A DNA stretch of 64,000 nt, from positions 186,001 to 250,000 of the forward strand of contig NZ_JACWMY010000006.1 of the NCBI RefSeq assembly GCF_014773265.1, in the 5' to 3' direction. A program made the position numbers and the translations under genes. The notes below the pieces were generated by a model. That model did no database searches and was not told the DNA's origin. It was given only the letters and a program-made list of their open reading frames with translations. The DNA comes from Mucilaginibacter pankratovii (GTDB lineage Bacteria > Bacteroidota > Bacteroidia > Sphingobacteriales > Sphingobacteriaceae). Below are positions 8,102 through 17,654 of the stretch, piece after piece (position 1 is the stretch's first letter; the number at the start of each line of letters is the position of its first letter).

Positions 8102-9238
8102 ATGAAGAAATTATTTTTAAGTGCTGCGGCATTTATACCTGCCATACTTTTTGCACAGGATACTAAATATACCATTCAGGGCAACATTGGCACCTTGAAT
8201 AAGCCTGCCAAAGTTTACCTGCAATACCGTAAGGATGGCAAAACCGTAAGCGATTCGGTTACGCTAAAGGACGGTAAGTTTGCGTTTAAAGGCGATGCGG
8301 GTGCTACCCCAACCAGTGCCAGGCTTTGGTTTAATCCTAAAGCATCGGGTATGGGCGCAGCCGAAGATTCTCATTCAATTTACCTGGAACCGGGTGTAAT
8401 CACTGTAACTACTACCGATTTGCTGGCCCACGCCAAAGTGGATGGCCCCAAAACCAACCAGGAAAACGAACTATACCGCGCAGCTTTAAAACCGGTTGAT
8501 GATGGTTACGATGCATTGGATGCCAAAGAAAAAGCTGCAGGTGAGGCTGCTAAATCCGAGGAGTTTAAAAAGGGGATACGCAAGGAAGAAAAAGCCCTTA
8601 CCAATCAGTGGAACGGAATTAATAAGCAATTTATAAAAGATCATCCCGATTCGTATATCAGCCTTACTGCGCTGCAGTCGTACGCTTACAGTGCCGATTA
8701 TGCAGATATTGCACCGCTTTACGAATCGCTTACCCCGGTAATCAAAGAGTCGGTGGCTGGTAAAAAATTTGGCGACCTTATGCCGAAATTAAAAGCTGTT
8801 GCCCTGGGCGCAACGGCCCCTGAGTTTGCCGAAGCCGATACTGCCGGTAAAATGATGAGCCTGTCATCCTTCCGCGGGAAATATGTGCTGATAGATTTTT
8901 GGGCATCGTGGTGTGGCCCCTGCCGTGCCGAAAACCCAAATGTGGTAAAAGCATACAACCAATATAAAGACAAAAACTTCACCATCGTAGGGGTATCATT
9001 AGATAAGCCAACCGCCAAAAAAGCCTGGCTGGAAGCCATCCACAAAGACGGCCTTACCTGGACGCAACTCTCCGACCTTAAATTCTGGGACAGCAAAGCC
9101 GCTGCGATGTACGCGGTAAAAGGCATCCCCCAAAACTTTTTGATAGACCCCAACGGCAAGATCATCGCCAAAAACCTCAGGGGCGACGATTTGAACGATA
9201 AGCTTGCACAACTGTTCAATGGTTCATTAGTTCAATAG
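8102..9238 (+). CDS. TlpA-family thiol-disulfide protein with DUF4369 domain (copy 2)
   Basis: 378 residues with the same architecture as the preceding gene: signal peptide (MKKLFLSAAAFIPAILFA), DUF4369 beta domain, helical linker, thioredoxin domain with WCGPC (cysteines near 271 and 274) and GIPQNFL. The last third is nearly identical to copy 1, while the N-terminal halves differ more, so this is an older tandem duplication under different constraint. The last six codons (NGSLVQ) lie inside the inverted repeat at 9213-9330, suggesting the C-terminus was rewritten by the repeat. Confidence 0.85.
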   Translation: MKKLFLSAAAFIPAILFAQDTKYTIQGNIGTLNKPAKVYLQYRKDGKTVSDSVTLKDGKFAFKGDAGATPTSARLWFNPKASGMGAAEDSHSIYLEPGVITVTTTDLLAHAKVDGPKTNQENELYRAALKPVDDGYDALDAKEKAAGEAAKSEEFKKGIRKEEKALTNQWNGINKQFIKDHPDSYISLTALQSYAYSADYADIAPLYESLTPVIKESVAGKKFGDLMPKLKAVALGATAPEFAEADTAGKMMSLSSFRGKYVLIDFWASWCGPCRAENPNVVKAYNQYKDKNFTIVGVSLDKPTAKKAWLEAIHKDGLTWTQLSDLKFWDSKAAAMYAVKGIPQNFLIDPNGKIIAKNLRGDDLNDKLAQLFNGSLVQ

Positions 9239-9330
9239 TCTAATCGCATAAAAGAAGCCGTATTGCAAATCTGCAATACGGCTTCTTTATTAATATCAAA
9301 CTATGCGACCAATGAACTAATGAACTATAG
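9213..9330. repeat. Nested inverted repeat between converging genes
   Basis: The outer arms 9213-9237 and 9308-9330 are imperfect complements built of a GGTTCATTAGTTCA-like word. They enclose the perfect 17-bp hairpin at 9251-9288. The left arm encodes the end of the TlpA copy 2 gene and the right arm reaches the purD stop codon. Confidence 0.75.
9251..9288. terminator. Bidirectional terminator hairpin
   Basis: A perfect 17-bp stem (9251-9267 with 9272-9288) with a 4-nt loop (AATC), with A/T ends on both sides that give a T-run in either direction. It sits between the convergent TlpA copy 2 and purD genes. Confidence 0.85.
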
Positions 9331-10599
9331 GAGATCAAACCCGATATCTTTCCTAAAATACACGCCGTCGTAGTAAATACGGGCGGCATCGGCGGTGGCT
9401 TGCTGTAGCGCATTAAACATGTTATCCTGTAAAGTTGTCACCGCTAAAACGCGGCCACCGGTGGCTAAAACTTCTTCGCCGCTTAAGGTAGTGCCCGCAT
9501 GGAATACATGCGAACCACGAACGTTCTCTATCCCGCTGATGGCTTTATTCTTTAAGTACTCGCCCGGGTAACCGCCTGCAACGCAAACTACGGTGGCCGC
9601 TACTTTATCAGAGATGATGATCTCTTTCTCGTTCAGGTTGCCCTGAGCTACGCCTTCCAGCAGGTCCACAAAGTCCGACTGGATGCGTGGCATAACGCTT
9701 TCTGTTTCCGGGTCGCCCATGCGGCAGTTGTATTCAATTACCCAGGGTTCGCCCTCAGTGTTCATCAGGCCGATAAAAATAAAGCCTTTGTAGGGAATGC
9801 CCTCTTTTTTCAGTCCTTCCACAGTTGGGATAATCACCCTTTGCTCCACCTTCGCCATAAATTCAGCATCAGCAAACGGAACCGGGGAAACCGAACCCAT
9901 ACCACCAGTGTTTAAGCCGGTATCGCCTTCGCCAATACGTTTGTAATCTTTGGCTTCGGGCAGTATTTTGTAGTTGGTGCCGTCGGTCATCACAAAAACC
10001 GAAAGCTCGATACCTGTTAAAAATTGTTCTATCACCACTTTGGAGCTGGCATCGCCAAATTTGGCTTCGGTAAGCATTTCGGCAAGTTCCAGTTTGGCTT
10101 CTTCCAGGGTAAGGCATATTAAAACGCCCTTGCCTGCGGCCAATCCGTCGGCCTTTAAAACTACCGGCAGGCCTGCGGTTGCCAGGTAATCAAAGCCTTC
10201 CTGCAGGGTATCCTTGGTGAAAGTTTTTGATGCAGCGGTGGGGATGTTGTTGCGCTGCATAAACTCCTTGCTAAAATCCTTACTGCCTTCCAGTTGCGCC
10301 GCTTCGGCCTGGGGGCCAATAACCGGGATGCCTTTAAGCTCATCATCCGCCAAAAAGAAATCGTGGATGCCTTTTACCAGCGGTTCCTCGGGGCCAACCA
10401 AAACCATGTCGATCGCATTGCTTAATGCAAATGCTTTGATGCCGGCAAAATCGGTAACCTTTAGGTTAATATTTGTGCCGTATTGCCCGGTACCGGCATT
10501 GCCGGGAGCAATAAAAAGGTTTTCGCATTTGGGGCTTTGGGCAATTTTCCAGGCGAAGGCGCTTTCCCTTCCGCCCGAACCAAGGATCAGGATATTCAT
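9325..10599 (-). CDS. purD: Phosphoribosylamine-glycine ligase (GAR synthetase)
   Basis: A 424-residue ATP-grasp enzyme of de novo purine synthesis: 5-phosphoribosylamine + glycine + ATP gives GAR. It begins MNILILGSGGRESAF, the typical PurD N-terminus; an in-frame ATG further upstream (10650) would add 17 unrelated residues and is rejected. GPEEPLVKGI, the ATP-grasp AAGKGV loop (LKADGLAAGKGVLI) and the metal-binding EYNCRMGDPETE are all present. Length is normal. It stands alone, convergent with the TlpA pair, with a terminator at its 3' end. Confidence 0.95.
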   Translation of the reverse strand: MNILILGSGGRESAFAWKIAQSPKCENLFIAPGNAGTGQYGTNINLKVTDFAGIKAFALSNAIDMVLVGPEEPLVKGIHDFFLADDELKGIPVIGPQAEAAQLEGSKDFSKEFMQRNNIPTAASKTFTKDTLQEGFDYLATAGLPVVLKADGLAAGKGVLICLTLEEAKLELAEMLTEAKFGDASSKVVIEQFLTGIELSVFVMTDGTNYKILPEAKDYKRIGEGDTGLNTGGMGSVSPVPFADAEFMAKVEQRVIIPTVEGLKKEGIPYKGFIFIGLMNTEGEPWVIEYNCRMGDPETESVMPRIQSDFVDLLEGVAQGNLNEKEIIISDKVAATVVCVAGGYPGEYLKNKAISGIENVRGSHVFHAGTTLSGEEVLATGGRVLAVTTLQDNMFNALQQATADAARIYYDGVYFRKDIGFDLL

Positions 10600-10707
10600 G
10601 GGGCGAATATACTTAATGTGGAGATAAATGTGCAGGTGTGCGGATTTCAAATGTGCAGATGATTTTTGGATGGGATTTGGTAAGTTTACATTGTCATATT
10701 ATAAATA

Positions 10708-11202
10708 ATGAAATATCCAATCAGGCACGGTAACCATTCACTCGAAGAAACCTCAGTTGTATTTTTTCGTCAGTATTTACCCGCGGATTGGAACGTCAAT
10801 TCTATTGACAGGGATTACGGTCAAGATATGAATATCGAAATTGCTGAGCACGGCAGCTATCGGGGTTTAGAATTTATTGTACAACTTAAAGCCTCACAGG
10901 CTTCCAACGAACTTAATGGTAACGAAAGACAATCCTTAAATGTTTCGACCTACAACTATCTATGGGATAACTTACGAGTTGTGTTGTTGGTCAAGTATAT
11001 CGAGAGTGAAAAGGAGGCATATTATATCTTATTGAAAGATGTACCTGAACCGAATCAAAATCAGGAAAGTCTTACTGTGTATTTACCGCGAACAAACAAA
11101 CTTTCACAAATTAATTGGGATGAAATAACGGAATATGTCCGTTTAATCACGTACAGAAAAATTGAAGCCGGTAGGCCTGTTCGGAGATTACAGAATGAAT
11201 AG
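10708..11202 (+). CDS. DUF4365-domain protein
   Basis: 164 residues. It shows the DUF4365 pattern: an N-terminal HSLEETSVVFFRQ helix, then DRDYGQDMNIEI and FIVQLKAS. The D...E/Q-x-K arrangement (D in YGQD, QLK) is like a PD-(D/E)XK nuclease core, which is the proposed fold of DUF4365. DUF4365 proteins often occur in defence loci, but here the neighbours are purD and secA and no partner gene is visible. Nuclease activity is unproven. A plausible promoter (TTTG near 10657 and TACATTG near 10687) precedes the ATG. Confidence 0.7.
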   Translation: MKYPIRHGNHSLEETSVVFFRQYLPADWNVNSIDRDYGQDMNIEIAEHGSYRGLEFIVQLKASQASNELNGNERQSLNVSTYNYLWDNLRVVLLVKYIESEKEAYYILLKDVPEPNQNQESLTVYLPRTNKLSQINWDEITEYVRLITYRKIEAGRPVRRLQNE

Positions 11203-11327
11203 AGAAACGGCAAATTGCATCACCAAGAATCCGACGATGGATCCATCGGCTTTTCGCCAGGCGGTGGCGAAAGTGGCAGTGATGACCCTAAATCATAAAG
11301 CCCTACTATCACCTTTCGCCTTTTACC

Positions 11328-11358
11328 TTTCTCCTTTCAGCCCAAATCCGTACCTTTG
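11328..11358 (+). promoter_or_regulatory. secA promoter
   Basis: TTTC at 11328-11331, 19 nt, TACCTTTG at 11351-11358. It predicts a start near 11363 and a leader of about 60 nt that contains a 10-codon ATG frame (11368-11400) before the secA ATG. Confidence 0.6.
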
Positions 11359-11367
11359 CCTGTCAAA

Positions 11368-11400
11368 ATGACTTTGAAATTGCACTGGCGCAATTGTTGA
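11368..11400 (+). other. Possible 10-codon upstream frame in the secA leader
   Basis: ATG at 11368 to TGA at 11400 encodes [10 protein letters not shown]. It lies wholly within the predicted 5' leader of secA and ends 25 nt before the secA start. It could be chance, or a translated leader that couples secA expression to translation. Confidence 0.25.
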
Positions 11401-11425
11401 GTTCAGTGTACTATATACAAACAAC

Positions 11426-14400
11426 ATGTTAGACTTTTTTAGTAAGCTTTTCGGAAGCAAATCAGAACGGGATGTAAAAAGCATACAGCCTATAGTTGAA
11501 AAAATAAAGGCTGAATTTGCCAAATTGGGCGGGTTGAGCAACGACGAGCTTAGGGCTAAAACCATAGAATTTAAAGAAACCATCGCCACAGGCCTTTCCG
11601 GCATCGATAGCGAAATACAGGCCATTAAGGACCGTACCGAAAACGAGCTGGATATGGAAGTAAGTGAAAAGGTAGAGCTTTATACTCAGCTGGATAAGCT
11701 GGAGAAAGACCGCAATAAAGAACTGGAAGATATCCTGATCAATATTCTCCCCACCGCGTTTGCCGTAGTTAAAGAAACTGCGAAACGTTTGGCTGAGAAC
11801 CCAAGCATAGAGGTTACCGCAACCGATTTCGACCGCGAACTGGCGGCCAAAAAGAATAATGTGGTGATCAAGGGCGATAAAGCTACCCACAGCAGCACCT
11901 GGCTTGCCGCCGGCAACCCGGTTACCTGGAACATGGTACACTACGATGTGCAGCTGATAGGCGGTATCGTTTTGCACCAGGGGAAGATCTCGGAGATGGC
12001 AACAGGTGAAGGTAAAACGCTGGTAGCCACGCTGCCTGCTTACTTAAACGCGCTTGCCGGGCAGGGTGTACACATTGTAACCGTGAATGATTACCTGGCA
12101 CGCCGCGATAGCGAGTGGATGGGTCCTTTGTACGAGTTCCACGGCCTGTCGGTAGATTGTATTGATAAACACGAGCCAAATTCGGAAGAACGCCGCAAGG
12201 CTTACCTGGCCGATATCACTTTTGGCACAAATAACGAGTTCGGTTTTGATTACCTGCGTGACAACATGACACGTAGTCCCGAAGAGTTGGTGCAACGTAA
12301 GCTGCATTACGCCATGGTGGATGAGGTGGATTCGGTATTAATTGATGATGCGCGTACACCGCTGATTATCTCCGGCCCGATCCCACGCGGCGACGAGCAC
12401 GAGTTTTATGAGCTGAAACCACGCATCGAACGTTTGGTTAACGCGCAGAAAGCTTATGTGAATACGGTATTGAACGAAGCCAAGAAAGCGATAAACGATG
12501 GCAAGACAGGTGTTGACGAAGGTGGTTTAGCCTTATTCCGTGCGCACCGTGCCTTGCCAAAAAGCAAAGCCTTAATAAAATTCCTGAGCGAAGGTGGTAA
12601 CAAATCTGTATTGCTGAAAACAGAGAATCATTACATGCAGGATCAGGGCAAGGATATGCCGAAAGTAGATTCTGAACTGTTCTTTATTATAGACGAAAAA
12701 AACAATTCGGTAGAATTGTCAGAAAAAGGTATCGAACTCATCACCGCTTCGGGCGAGGATGCAAGTTTCTTTGTGATGCCTGATGTAGGTACCGAGATAG
12801 CACGTATTGAGAAATCTGACCTTGCTGCAGAGGAAAAAATTGCGAAGAAGGATGAGCTGATGCGCGATTTCTCTATTAAATCGGAGCGGATCCACTCGGT
12901 TAACCAATTATTAAAAGCATACACCTTATTTGAAAAAGATACCGAATACATCCTGGACGAAGGCAAGGTTAAAATTGTAGATGAGCAAACCGGCCGTGTT
13001 TTAGATGGCCGCCGTTACAGCGATGGTTTGCACCAGGCAATAGAGGCAAAAGAAAATGTGAAGGTAGAAGATGCTACCCAAACGTTTGCTACCATTACGC
13101 TGCAAAACTACTTCAGGATGTACCACAAGCTTTGCGGTATGACGGGTACTGCCGTTACCGAAGCAGGCGAGTTTTGGCAGATCTATAAGCTGGATGTGGT
13201 AGAGATCCCAACCAATACCCCGACATCACGTTCGGATATGCAGGATTTGGTTTACCGTACTATCCGCGAAAAATATAATGCTGTTGCCGAAGAGATTGAA
13301 AAACTTACAAAGGCCGGTCGCCCGGTACTGGTGGGTACCACATCGGTAGAGATCTCGGAATTATTGAGCCGTATGCTGAAACTGCGCGGCATTAAACATA
13401 ACGTACTGAACGCCAAAATGCACCAGAAAGAGGCCGATATTGTGGCTGAAGCTGGTCAGGCTGGTACCGTTACCATCGCTACCAACATGGCAGGCCGTGG
13501 TACGGATATAAAATTGGGTGCAGGTGTACAGGCATCTGGCGGTTTGGCCATTGTAGGTACCGAGCGCCACGAATCACGCCGTGTTGACAGGCAGTTGCGT
13601 GGTCGTGCAGGTCGTCAGGGCGACCCGGGTTCTTCTCAATTCTTTGTGTCGCTGGAAGATAACCTGATGCGTTTATTCGGTTCCGAGCGAATCTCCAACC
13701 TGATGGTACGCATGGGTATCGAAGAGGGCGAAGTGATCCAGCACTCGATGATCTCCAAATCTATCGAGCGTGCGCAGAAGAAAGTTGAAGAGAACAACTT
13801 TGGCATCCGTAAGCGTTTGCTGGAGTATGATGATGTGATGAACTCGCAGCGTACCGTTATCTACGCAAAACGTAAGAACGCTTTGTTTGGCGAGCGCCTT
13901 GAGGTTGATTTGAACAACACCATTTTTGATGTAATTGAAGATGTGGTTACCGAATACAAAGAGGCCAACAACTTTGATGGTTTCCAGCTGGAGATCATCC
14001 GCTTGTTCTCTGTTGATCCGGACACCGACAAAGAGCAATTCACCGGCACGTCGCTGAATGCATTGGTTGATAAAACCTTTAACGAGGTGATAGAGTTTTA
14101 CAAACGCAAATCTGAACAGGTGGCCCAGCAGGCTTACCCGGTACTAAAAGATGTGTTTGATACCCGCGGCCAGTATGTAGAGAATATTGTAGTGCCATTT
14201 ACCGATGGCGTACATGGCTTACAGGTTGCTGTACCATTGAAAAAGGCGGTTGAGAATAAAGGTGCCGAGGTGTTTAAATCTTTCGAGAAAAACGTAACCC
14301 TTTACCTGATAGATGATGCCTGGAAAGAGCACCTGCGCGAAATGGACGAGCTAAAACAATCGGTGCAAAACGCCGTTTACGAACAAAAAGACCCATTGTT

Positions 14401-14734
14401 GGTTTATAAGTTTGAGGCTTTTAACCTGTTCCGCCAGATGTTATCAAACGTGAACAAAGAGCTGGTGAGCTTCCTGTTCCGTGGTGGTATTGCCGTGCAG
14501 CAGGAGCCGGAGCAGGTTCGCGAAGCAAAACCTGAGCCCAAGCTCGACCTGAAGAAAATGCGTACTTCCAAACCGGAACTTGTTGGCGAAAACAACGGGA
14601 TGCCGTTTGAAGATACCCGCGAGATACAAAAAGCTACCCCTGTAAAGGTGGAGCAAAAAATAGGCAGGAACGACCCATGCCCATGCGGAAGTGGCAAAAA
14701 GTTTAAAAACTGCCACGGCGTAGGGCAGAATTAG
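11426..14734 (+). CDS. secA: Preprotein translocase ATPase SecA
   Basis: 1,102 residues, longer than the ~900 of E. coli because of an insertion in the first nucleotide-binding region (roughly residues 320-450, where [12 protein letters not shown] is followed by lineage-specific sequence), as in other Bacteroidota. Visible: Walker [13 protein letters not shown]-type [15 protein letters not shown], the helicase motif [22 protein letters not shown], and the C-terminal zinc SEC-C motif [13 protein letters not shown]. It drives proteins through SecYEG. Its own promoter lies at 11328-11358. A small hairpin (CCCTCTCCAAAGAGAGGG, 14750-14767) follows the stop. Confidence 0.97.
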   Translation: MLDFFSKLFGSKSERDVKSIQPIVEKIKAEFAKLGGLSNDELRAKTIEFKETIATGLSGIDSEIQAIKDRTENELDMEVSEKVELYTQLDKLEKDRNKELEDILINILPTAFAVVKETAKRLAENPSIEVTATDFDRELAAKKNNVVIKGDKATHSSTWLAAGNPVTWNMVHYDVQLIGGIVLHQGKISEMATGEGKTLVATLPAYLNALAGQGVHIVTVNDYLARRDSEWMGPLYEFHGLSVDCIDKHEPNSEERRKAYLADITFGTNNEFGFDYLRDNMTRSPEELVQRKLHYAMVDEVDSVLIDDARTPLIISGPIPRGDEHEFYELKPRIERLVNAQKAYVNTVLNEAKKAINDGKTGVDEGGLALFRAHRALPKSKALIKFLSEGGNKSVLLKTENHYMQDQGKDMPKVDSELFFIIDEKNNSVELSEKGIELITASGEDASFFVMPDVGTEIARIEKSDLAAEEKIAKKDELMRDFSIKSERIHSVNQLLKAYTLFEKDTEYILDEGKVKIVDEQTGRVLDGRRYSDGLHQAIEAKENVKVEDATQTFATITLQNYFRMYHKLCGMTGTAVTEAGEFWQIYKLDVVEIPTNTPTSRSDMQDLVYRTIREKYNAVAEEIEKLTKAGRPVLVGTTSVEISELLSRMLKLRGIKHNVLNAKMHQKEADIVAEAGQAGTVTIATNMAGRGTDIKLGAGVQASGGLAIVGTERHESRRVDRQLRGRAGRQGDPGSSQFFVSLEDNLMRLFGSERISNLMVRMGIEEGEVIQHSMISKSIERAQKKVEENNFGIRKRLLEYDDVMNSQRTVIYAKRKNALFGERLEVDLNNTIFDVIEDVVTEYKEANNFDGFQLEIIRLFSVDPDTDKEQFTGTSLNALVDKTFNEVIEFYKRKSEQVAQQAYPVLKDVFDTRGQYVENIVVPFTDGVHGLQVAVPLKKAVENKGAEVFKSFEKNVTLYLIDDAWKEHLREMDELKQSVQNAVYEQKDPLLVYKFEAFNLFRQMLSNVNKELVSFLFRGGIAVQQEPEQVREAKPEPKLDLKKMRTSKPELVGENNGMPFEDTREIQKATPVKVEQKIGRNDPCPCGSGKKFKNCHGVGQN

Positions 14735-14785
14735 GCCTCACCCAAACCCTCTCCAAAGAGAGGGCTTAAGAAGCAAAACCTAACG

Positions 14786-14868
14786 CGTCATTGCGAGGAA
14801 CGAAGCAATCTCTGAACTGTGCATAAACGCTATGTTATAGGGAGATTGCTTTGTGCCTCGCAATGACG
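14786..14868. repeat. REP-like inverted repeat, GTCATTGCGAGG type
   Basis: The arms 14786-14811 and 14843-14868 are near-complements that begin and end with CGTCATTGCGAGG. This is the widespread intergenic GTCATTGCGAG palindrome type. It lies between secA and the SPOR gene. Confidence 0.8.
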
Positions 14869-14886
14869 GTTTAAAAACATCGATAA

Positions 14887-15363
14887 ATGAAAAGAGCAAT
14901 ATTTGATAGTAAAGCTAAGTTAAGCCTCATCAAATTTTGCTCTTTTTTTATGCTGATACTTTTGTCGGCAGCCGCCTCGGCACAAAGCAAAGGCAAAGTT
15001 GTAGTAGTGCGCGACCCATTGTTTGATACCCTGCTGGCCAAGCGCGCTTTGCTTAACAGGGGTGGCGGTTCGTCGTCAGGCGGTGGTAGCGGGTACGTGT
15101 CTAACTATGGTTACCGGCTGCAGATCTATAGCGGCTCCAACCGCAACGCTGCCTATACGGCACAGGCCAGGTTCAACCGCGAATTCCCCGAAATGCGTAC
15201 TTATATCAGTTACCACGAACCCAACTTTAAAGTAAAGGCGGGCGACTTCCGGTCGCGCCTGGAGGCGGAGAAAATGAAAGCGCAGCTGCAATCCACGTTC
15301 TCGGCAATGTTTATCGTTTCAGAAAGAATCAATCCCCCTAAAACCGTTACCAATAATGATTAA
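14887..15363 (+). CDS. SPOR-domain periplasmic protein
   Basis: 158 residues: a basic N-terminus and a hydrophobic signal segment (IKFCSFFMLILLSAAASA), a Gly/Ser-rich linker (GGGSSSGGGSG), then a SPOR domain (YGYRLQIYSGSNRNAAY ... FKVKAGDFRSRLEAE). SPOR domains bind denuded peptidoglycan glycan strands, often at the division site. Its end overlaps the start of the M20 gene by 8 nt, so translation of the two is coupled. Confidence 0.8.
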   Translation: MKRAIFDSKAKLSLIKFCSFFMLILLSAAASAQSKGKVVVVRDPLFDTLLAKRALLNRGGGSSSGGGSGYVSNYGYRLQIYSGSNRNAAYTAQARFNREFPEMRTYISYHEPNFKVKAGDFRSRLEAEKMKAQLQSTFSAMFIVSERINPPKTVTNND

Positions 15364-16540
15364 GGAAAAGATCCAGCAGCTATCAGCAGATATTTTTAAC
15401 GATGTGGTGGCCAACCGTCGCCACCTGCACTCGCACCCCGAACTGTCTTTTCACGAGGTGGAAACCTCTGTGTTTGTTGCCAATAAACTGGAAGAACTGG
15501 GACTGGAATACCATAAAATGGCCGATACCGGTTTGGTGGCGCTGATAAAAGGCGATAAGCCATCTGATAGAGTGGTTGCCCTGCGTGCCGATATGGATGC
15601 CCTGCCGATACTGGAAGCTAACGATGTGCCCTACAAATCGCAAAACCCGGGCGTAATGCACGCCTGCGGACACGATGCGCATACGTCATCGTTATTGGGT
15701 ACCGCCAAAATATTAACGCAATTAAAAAGCGAGTTCGGCGGAACGATAAAGCTGATCTTTCAACCTGCAGAAGAAAAGCTGCCGGGCGGTGCCAGCCTGA
15801 TGATCAAAGAAGGTGTGCTGGAAAATCCAAAACCGCAGGCCGTATTGGGCCAGCACGTAATGCCGCTGATAGATGCTGGTAAGGTAGGTTTCCGCGCAGG
15901 TAAATATATGGCCTCTACGGATGAACTGTACGTTACGGTTAGGGGCAAAGGCGGCCATGGTGCCCAGCCGCAGCAAAATGTTGACCCGGTGATTATTACC
16001 GCTCATATATTAACGGCCCTGCAAACTATTGTAAGCCGTTCTGCCGATCCTAAGAGTCCGTCGGTACTATCTTTTGGCAAGGTGATCGCTAATGGCGCTA
16101 CCAACGTTATCCCCAACGAGGTTTACCTGGAAGGTACCTTCCGCACCATGGATGAAAAATGGCGCAGCGAAGCACATATCAAGATCAAGAAAATGGCCGA
16201 AGGCATTGCTGAAGCGATGGGCGGCAGCTGCGAATTCAATATTATGCGCGGTTACCCTTTCCTCATCAATGAGGAAGTGCTTACCGCCGCAACCCGCGGC
16301 CATGCCGAAGATTATTTAGGGAAAGAGAACGTGCTCGACCTGGATATCTGGATGGCTGCAGAAGATTTCGCCTATTACTCGCAGGCAGCAGACAGCTGCT
16401 TTTACCGTTTAGGTACCCGTAACGAGGCCCGCGGCATCACCTCATCCGTACATACTCCAACCTTTGATGTGGAAGAGGACGCCTTTAAAATAAGCACCGG
16501 TTTGATGGCCTATTTGGCTGTTAAACAATTGGGGAATTAA
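15356..16540 (+). CDS. M20-family amidohydrolase (N-acyl-amino-acid amidohydrolase type)
   Basis: 394 residues of the M20D/AmhX-hippuricase family. Metal motifs: MHACGHDAHT (H106, D107, H109), PAEEKLPGG (Glu pair near 142-143), a dimerisation domain with KGGHGAQPQ, and a C-terminal His in SSVHTPTF. It should cleave N-acyl or amide bonds of amino-acid derivatives, zinc- or manganese-dependent. No signal peptide. It is coupled to the SPOR gene by overlap. Exact substrate unknown. Confidence 0.85.
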   Translation: MIKEKIQQLSADIFNDVVANRRHLHSHPELSFHEVETSVFVANKLEELGLEYHKMADTGLVALIKGDKPSDRVVALRADMDALPILEANDVPYKSQNPGVMHACGHDAHTSSLLGTAKILTQLKSEFGGTIKLIFQPAEEKLPGGASLMIKEGVLENPKPQAVLGQHVMPLIDAGKVGFRAGKYMASTDELYVTVRGKGGHGAQPQQNVDPVIITAHILTALQTIVSRSADPKSPSVLSFGKVIANGATNVIPNEVYLEGTFRTMDEKWRSEAHIKIKKMAEGIAEAMGGSCEFNIMRGYPFLINEEVLTAATRGHAEDYLGKENVLDLDIWMAAEDFAYYSQAADSCFYRLGTRNEARGITSSVHTPTFDVEEDAFKISTGLMAYLAVKQLGN

Positions 16541-16547
16541 AAAAACT

Positions 16548-16633
16548 TGTCATTGCGAGCGCAGCGCGGCAATCGCGAACTTTGCAGGCCGCTCTGTATA
16601 GCGTGCGGTTGCCGCGCTGCGCTCGCAATGACA
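16548..16633. repeat. REP-like inverted repeat with perfect 25-bp arms
   Basis: The arms 16548-16572 and 16609-16633 are exact reverse complements; the outer part is TGTCATTGCGAGCGC, followed by a GC-rich section. This is the second member of the GTCATTGCGAG type in the window, sitting between the M20 gene and the next secreted protein. Confidence 0.85.
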
Positions 16634-16650
16634 TGGTGTAAGAATATCTA

Positions 16651-17580
16651 ATGAAAAAATTTCTCCTCGCTTTCTGCTTTATTCTTTCCGCTTTCGGCTT
16701 AAAAGCCCAGCAGATCGACAGGTTTAATCCCGATACGCTCCGTACTATCGTTATCGATTCCCCGGTGAATATCCGGTCGCACCGTTTGCGTGCGCAGGAT
16801 TTTATTGATGCGGTGATGCAGGATACCAGTTTTTACCTCGCTTTCCGTAATATGAAAGCCTATGCCTTTACCGCCGAGAACCGCGTTTTTACCTATAATA
16901 AAAAGAACAAGATAGAGGGAAAGATCTACCGGAAGATACTGCACAGCAATGTAGCCGGTGACCATAAGCTGCAATACCTTGCTAAAGCGGATAGCGGCAA
17001 CGTGTTAAAGAAGAACGGCAAGTACCAGCTGTATACCGTAGAGATGTTCGATTACATTTTTATGAATGCCTACAATTCCGATTTTGTAGCCGGCCCGCCA
17101 GCATCCGGCGAAGCTAAAACCAAAAATGAAGGTTACAAGGCTAAGCTGAAAACATTGATATTCACACCCGGCCGAAAGGTGAGCGGCATCCCGTTCATCA
17201 GCAGCAAGACAGAAATATTTGGCCCCGACCTGCGGCAGTTTTACCGTTATGAATTTGCAAGGGGTAAGTACCTCGATACCATCCCGGTGTACCGCTTTAA
17301 AGTGATCCGCAAGCCAAGCAGCAGCGTAGATGATGTGATGATACAGGAGATGACCACCATTTTTGATGAACGTACGTTCCAGATCTTAGGGCGCTACATT
17401 GATATGAAATACAGTAACATGTTCTTCGATTTTGATGTGCAGATGAACATTGAACTCAATAAATTCGACGGCGAACTGCTCCCCACCAAAATCACCTACC
17501 AGGGCAACTGGGACATCCCTCTCCACAAAGAAGAACGAGCCAGTTTTTTGATTGTGCATAAGGATTATAAGAAGGAGTAG
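16651..17580 (+). CDS. Hypothetical secreted protein
   Basis: 309 residues with a clear signal peptide (KKFLLAFCFILSAFGLKAQQ). The mature part looks beta-rich with conserved-looking aromatic pairs (FLAFRNMKAYAF, NMFFDFDVQMNIELNKF) and ends in KDYKKE. The layout is typical of Bacteroidota periplasmic proteins of unknown function. I do not assign a family. It follows the REP-like repeat by 17 bp. Confidence 0.6.
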   Translation: MKKFLLAFCFILSAFGLKAQQIDRFNPDTLRTIVIDSPVNIRSHRLRAQDFIDAVMQDTSFYLAFRNMKAYAFTAENRVFTYNKKNKIEGKIYRKILHSNVAGDHKLQYLAKADSGNVLKKNGKYQLYTVEMFDYIFMNAYNSDFVAGPPASGEAKTKNEGYKAKLKTLIFTPGRKVSGIPFISSKTEIFGPDLRQFYRYEFARGKYLDTIPVYRFKVIRKPSSSVDDVMIQEMTTIFDERTFQILGRYIDMKYSNMFFDFDVQMNIELNKFDGELLPTKITYQGNWDIPLHKEERASFLIVHKDYKKE

Positions 17581-17654
17581 GCTTAAGTTTAATATGCTAA
17601 CTTGCATTGGTTTGTATAAAAGGGGAAAGCAAAATTCCCACACGCGGCGTTTTA

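Noticed and set aside
8719..9219. 166-codon reverse-strand frame in TlpA copy 2
   Set aside because: It is a shadow of the highly biased thioredoxin codons; the real protein on the + strand has all family motifs.
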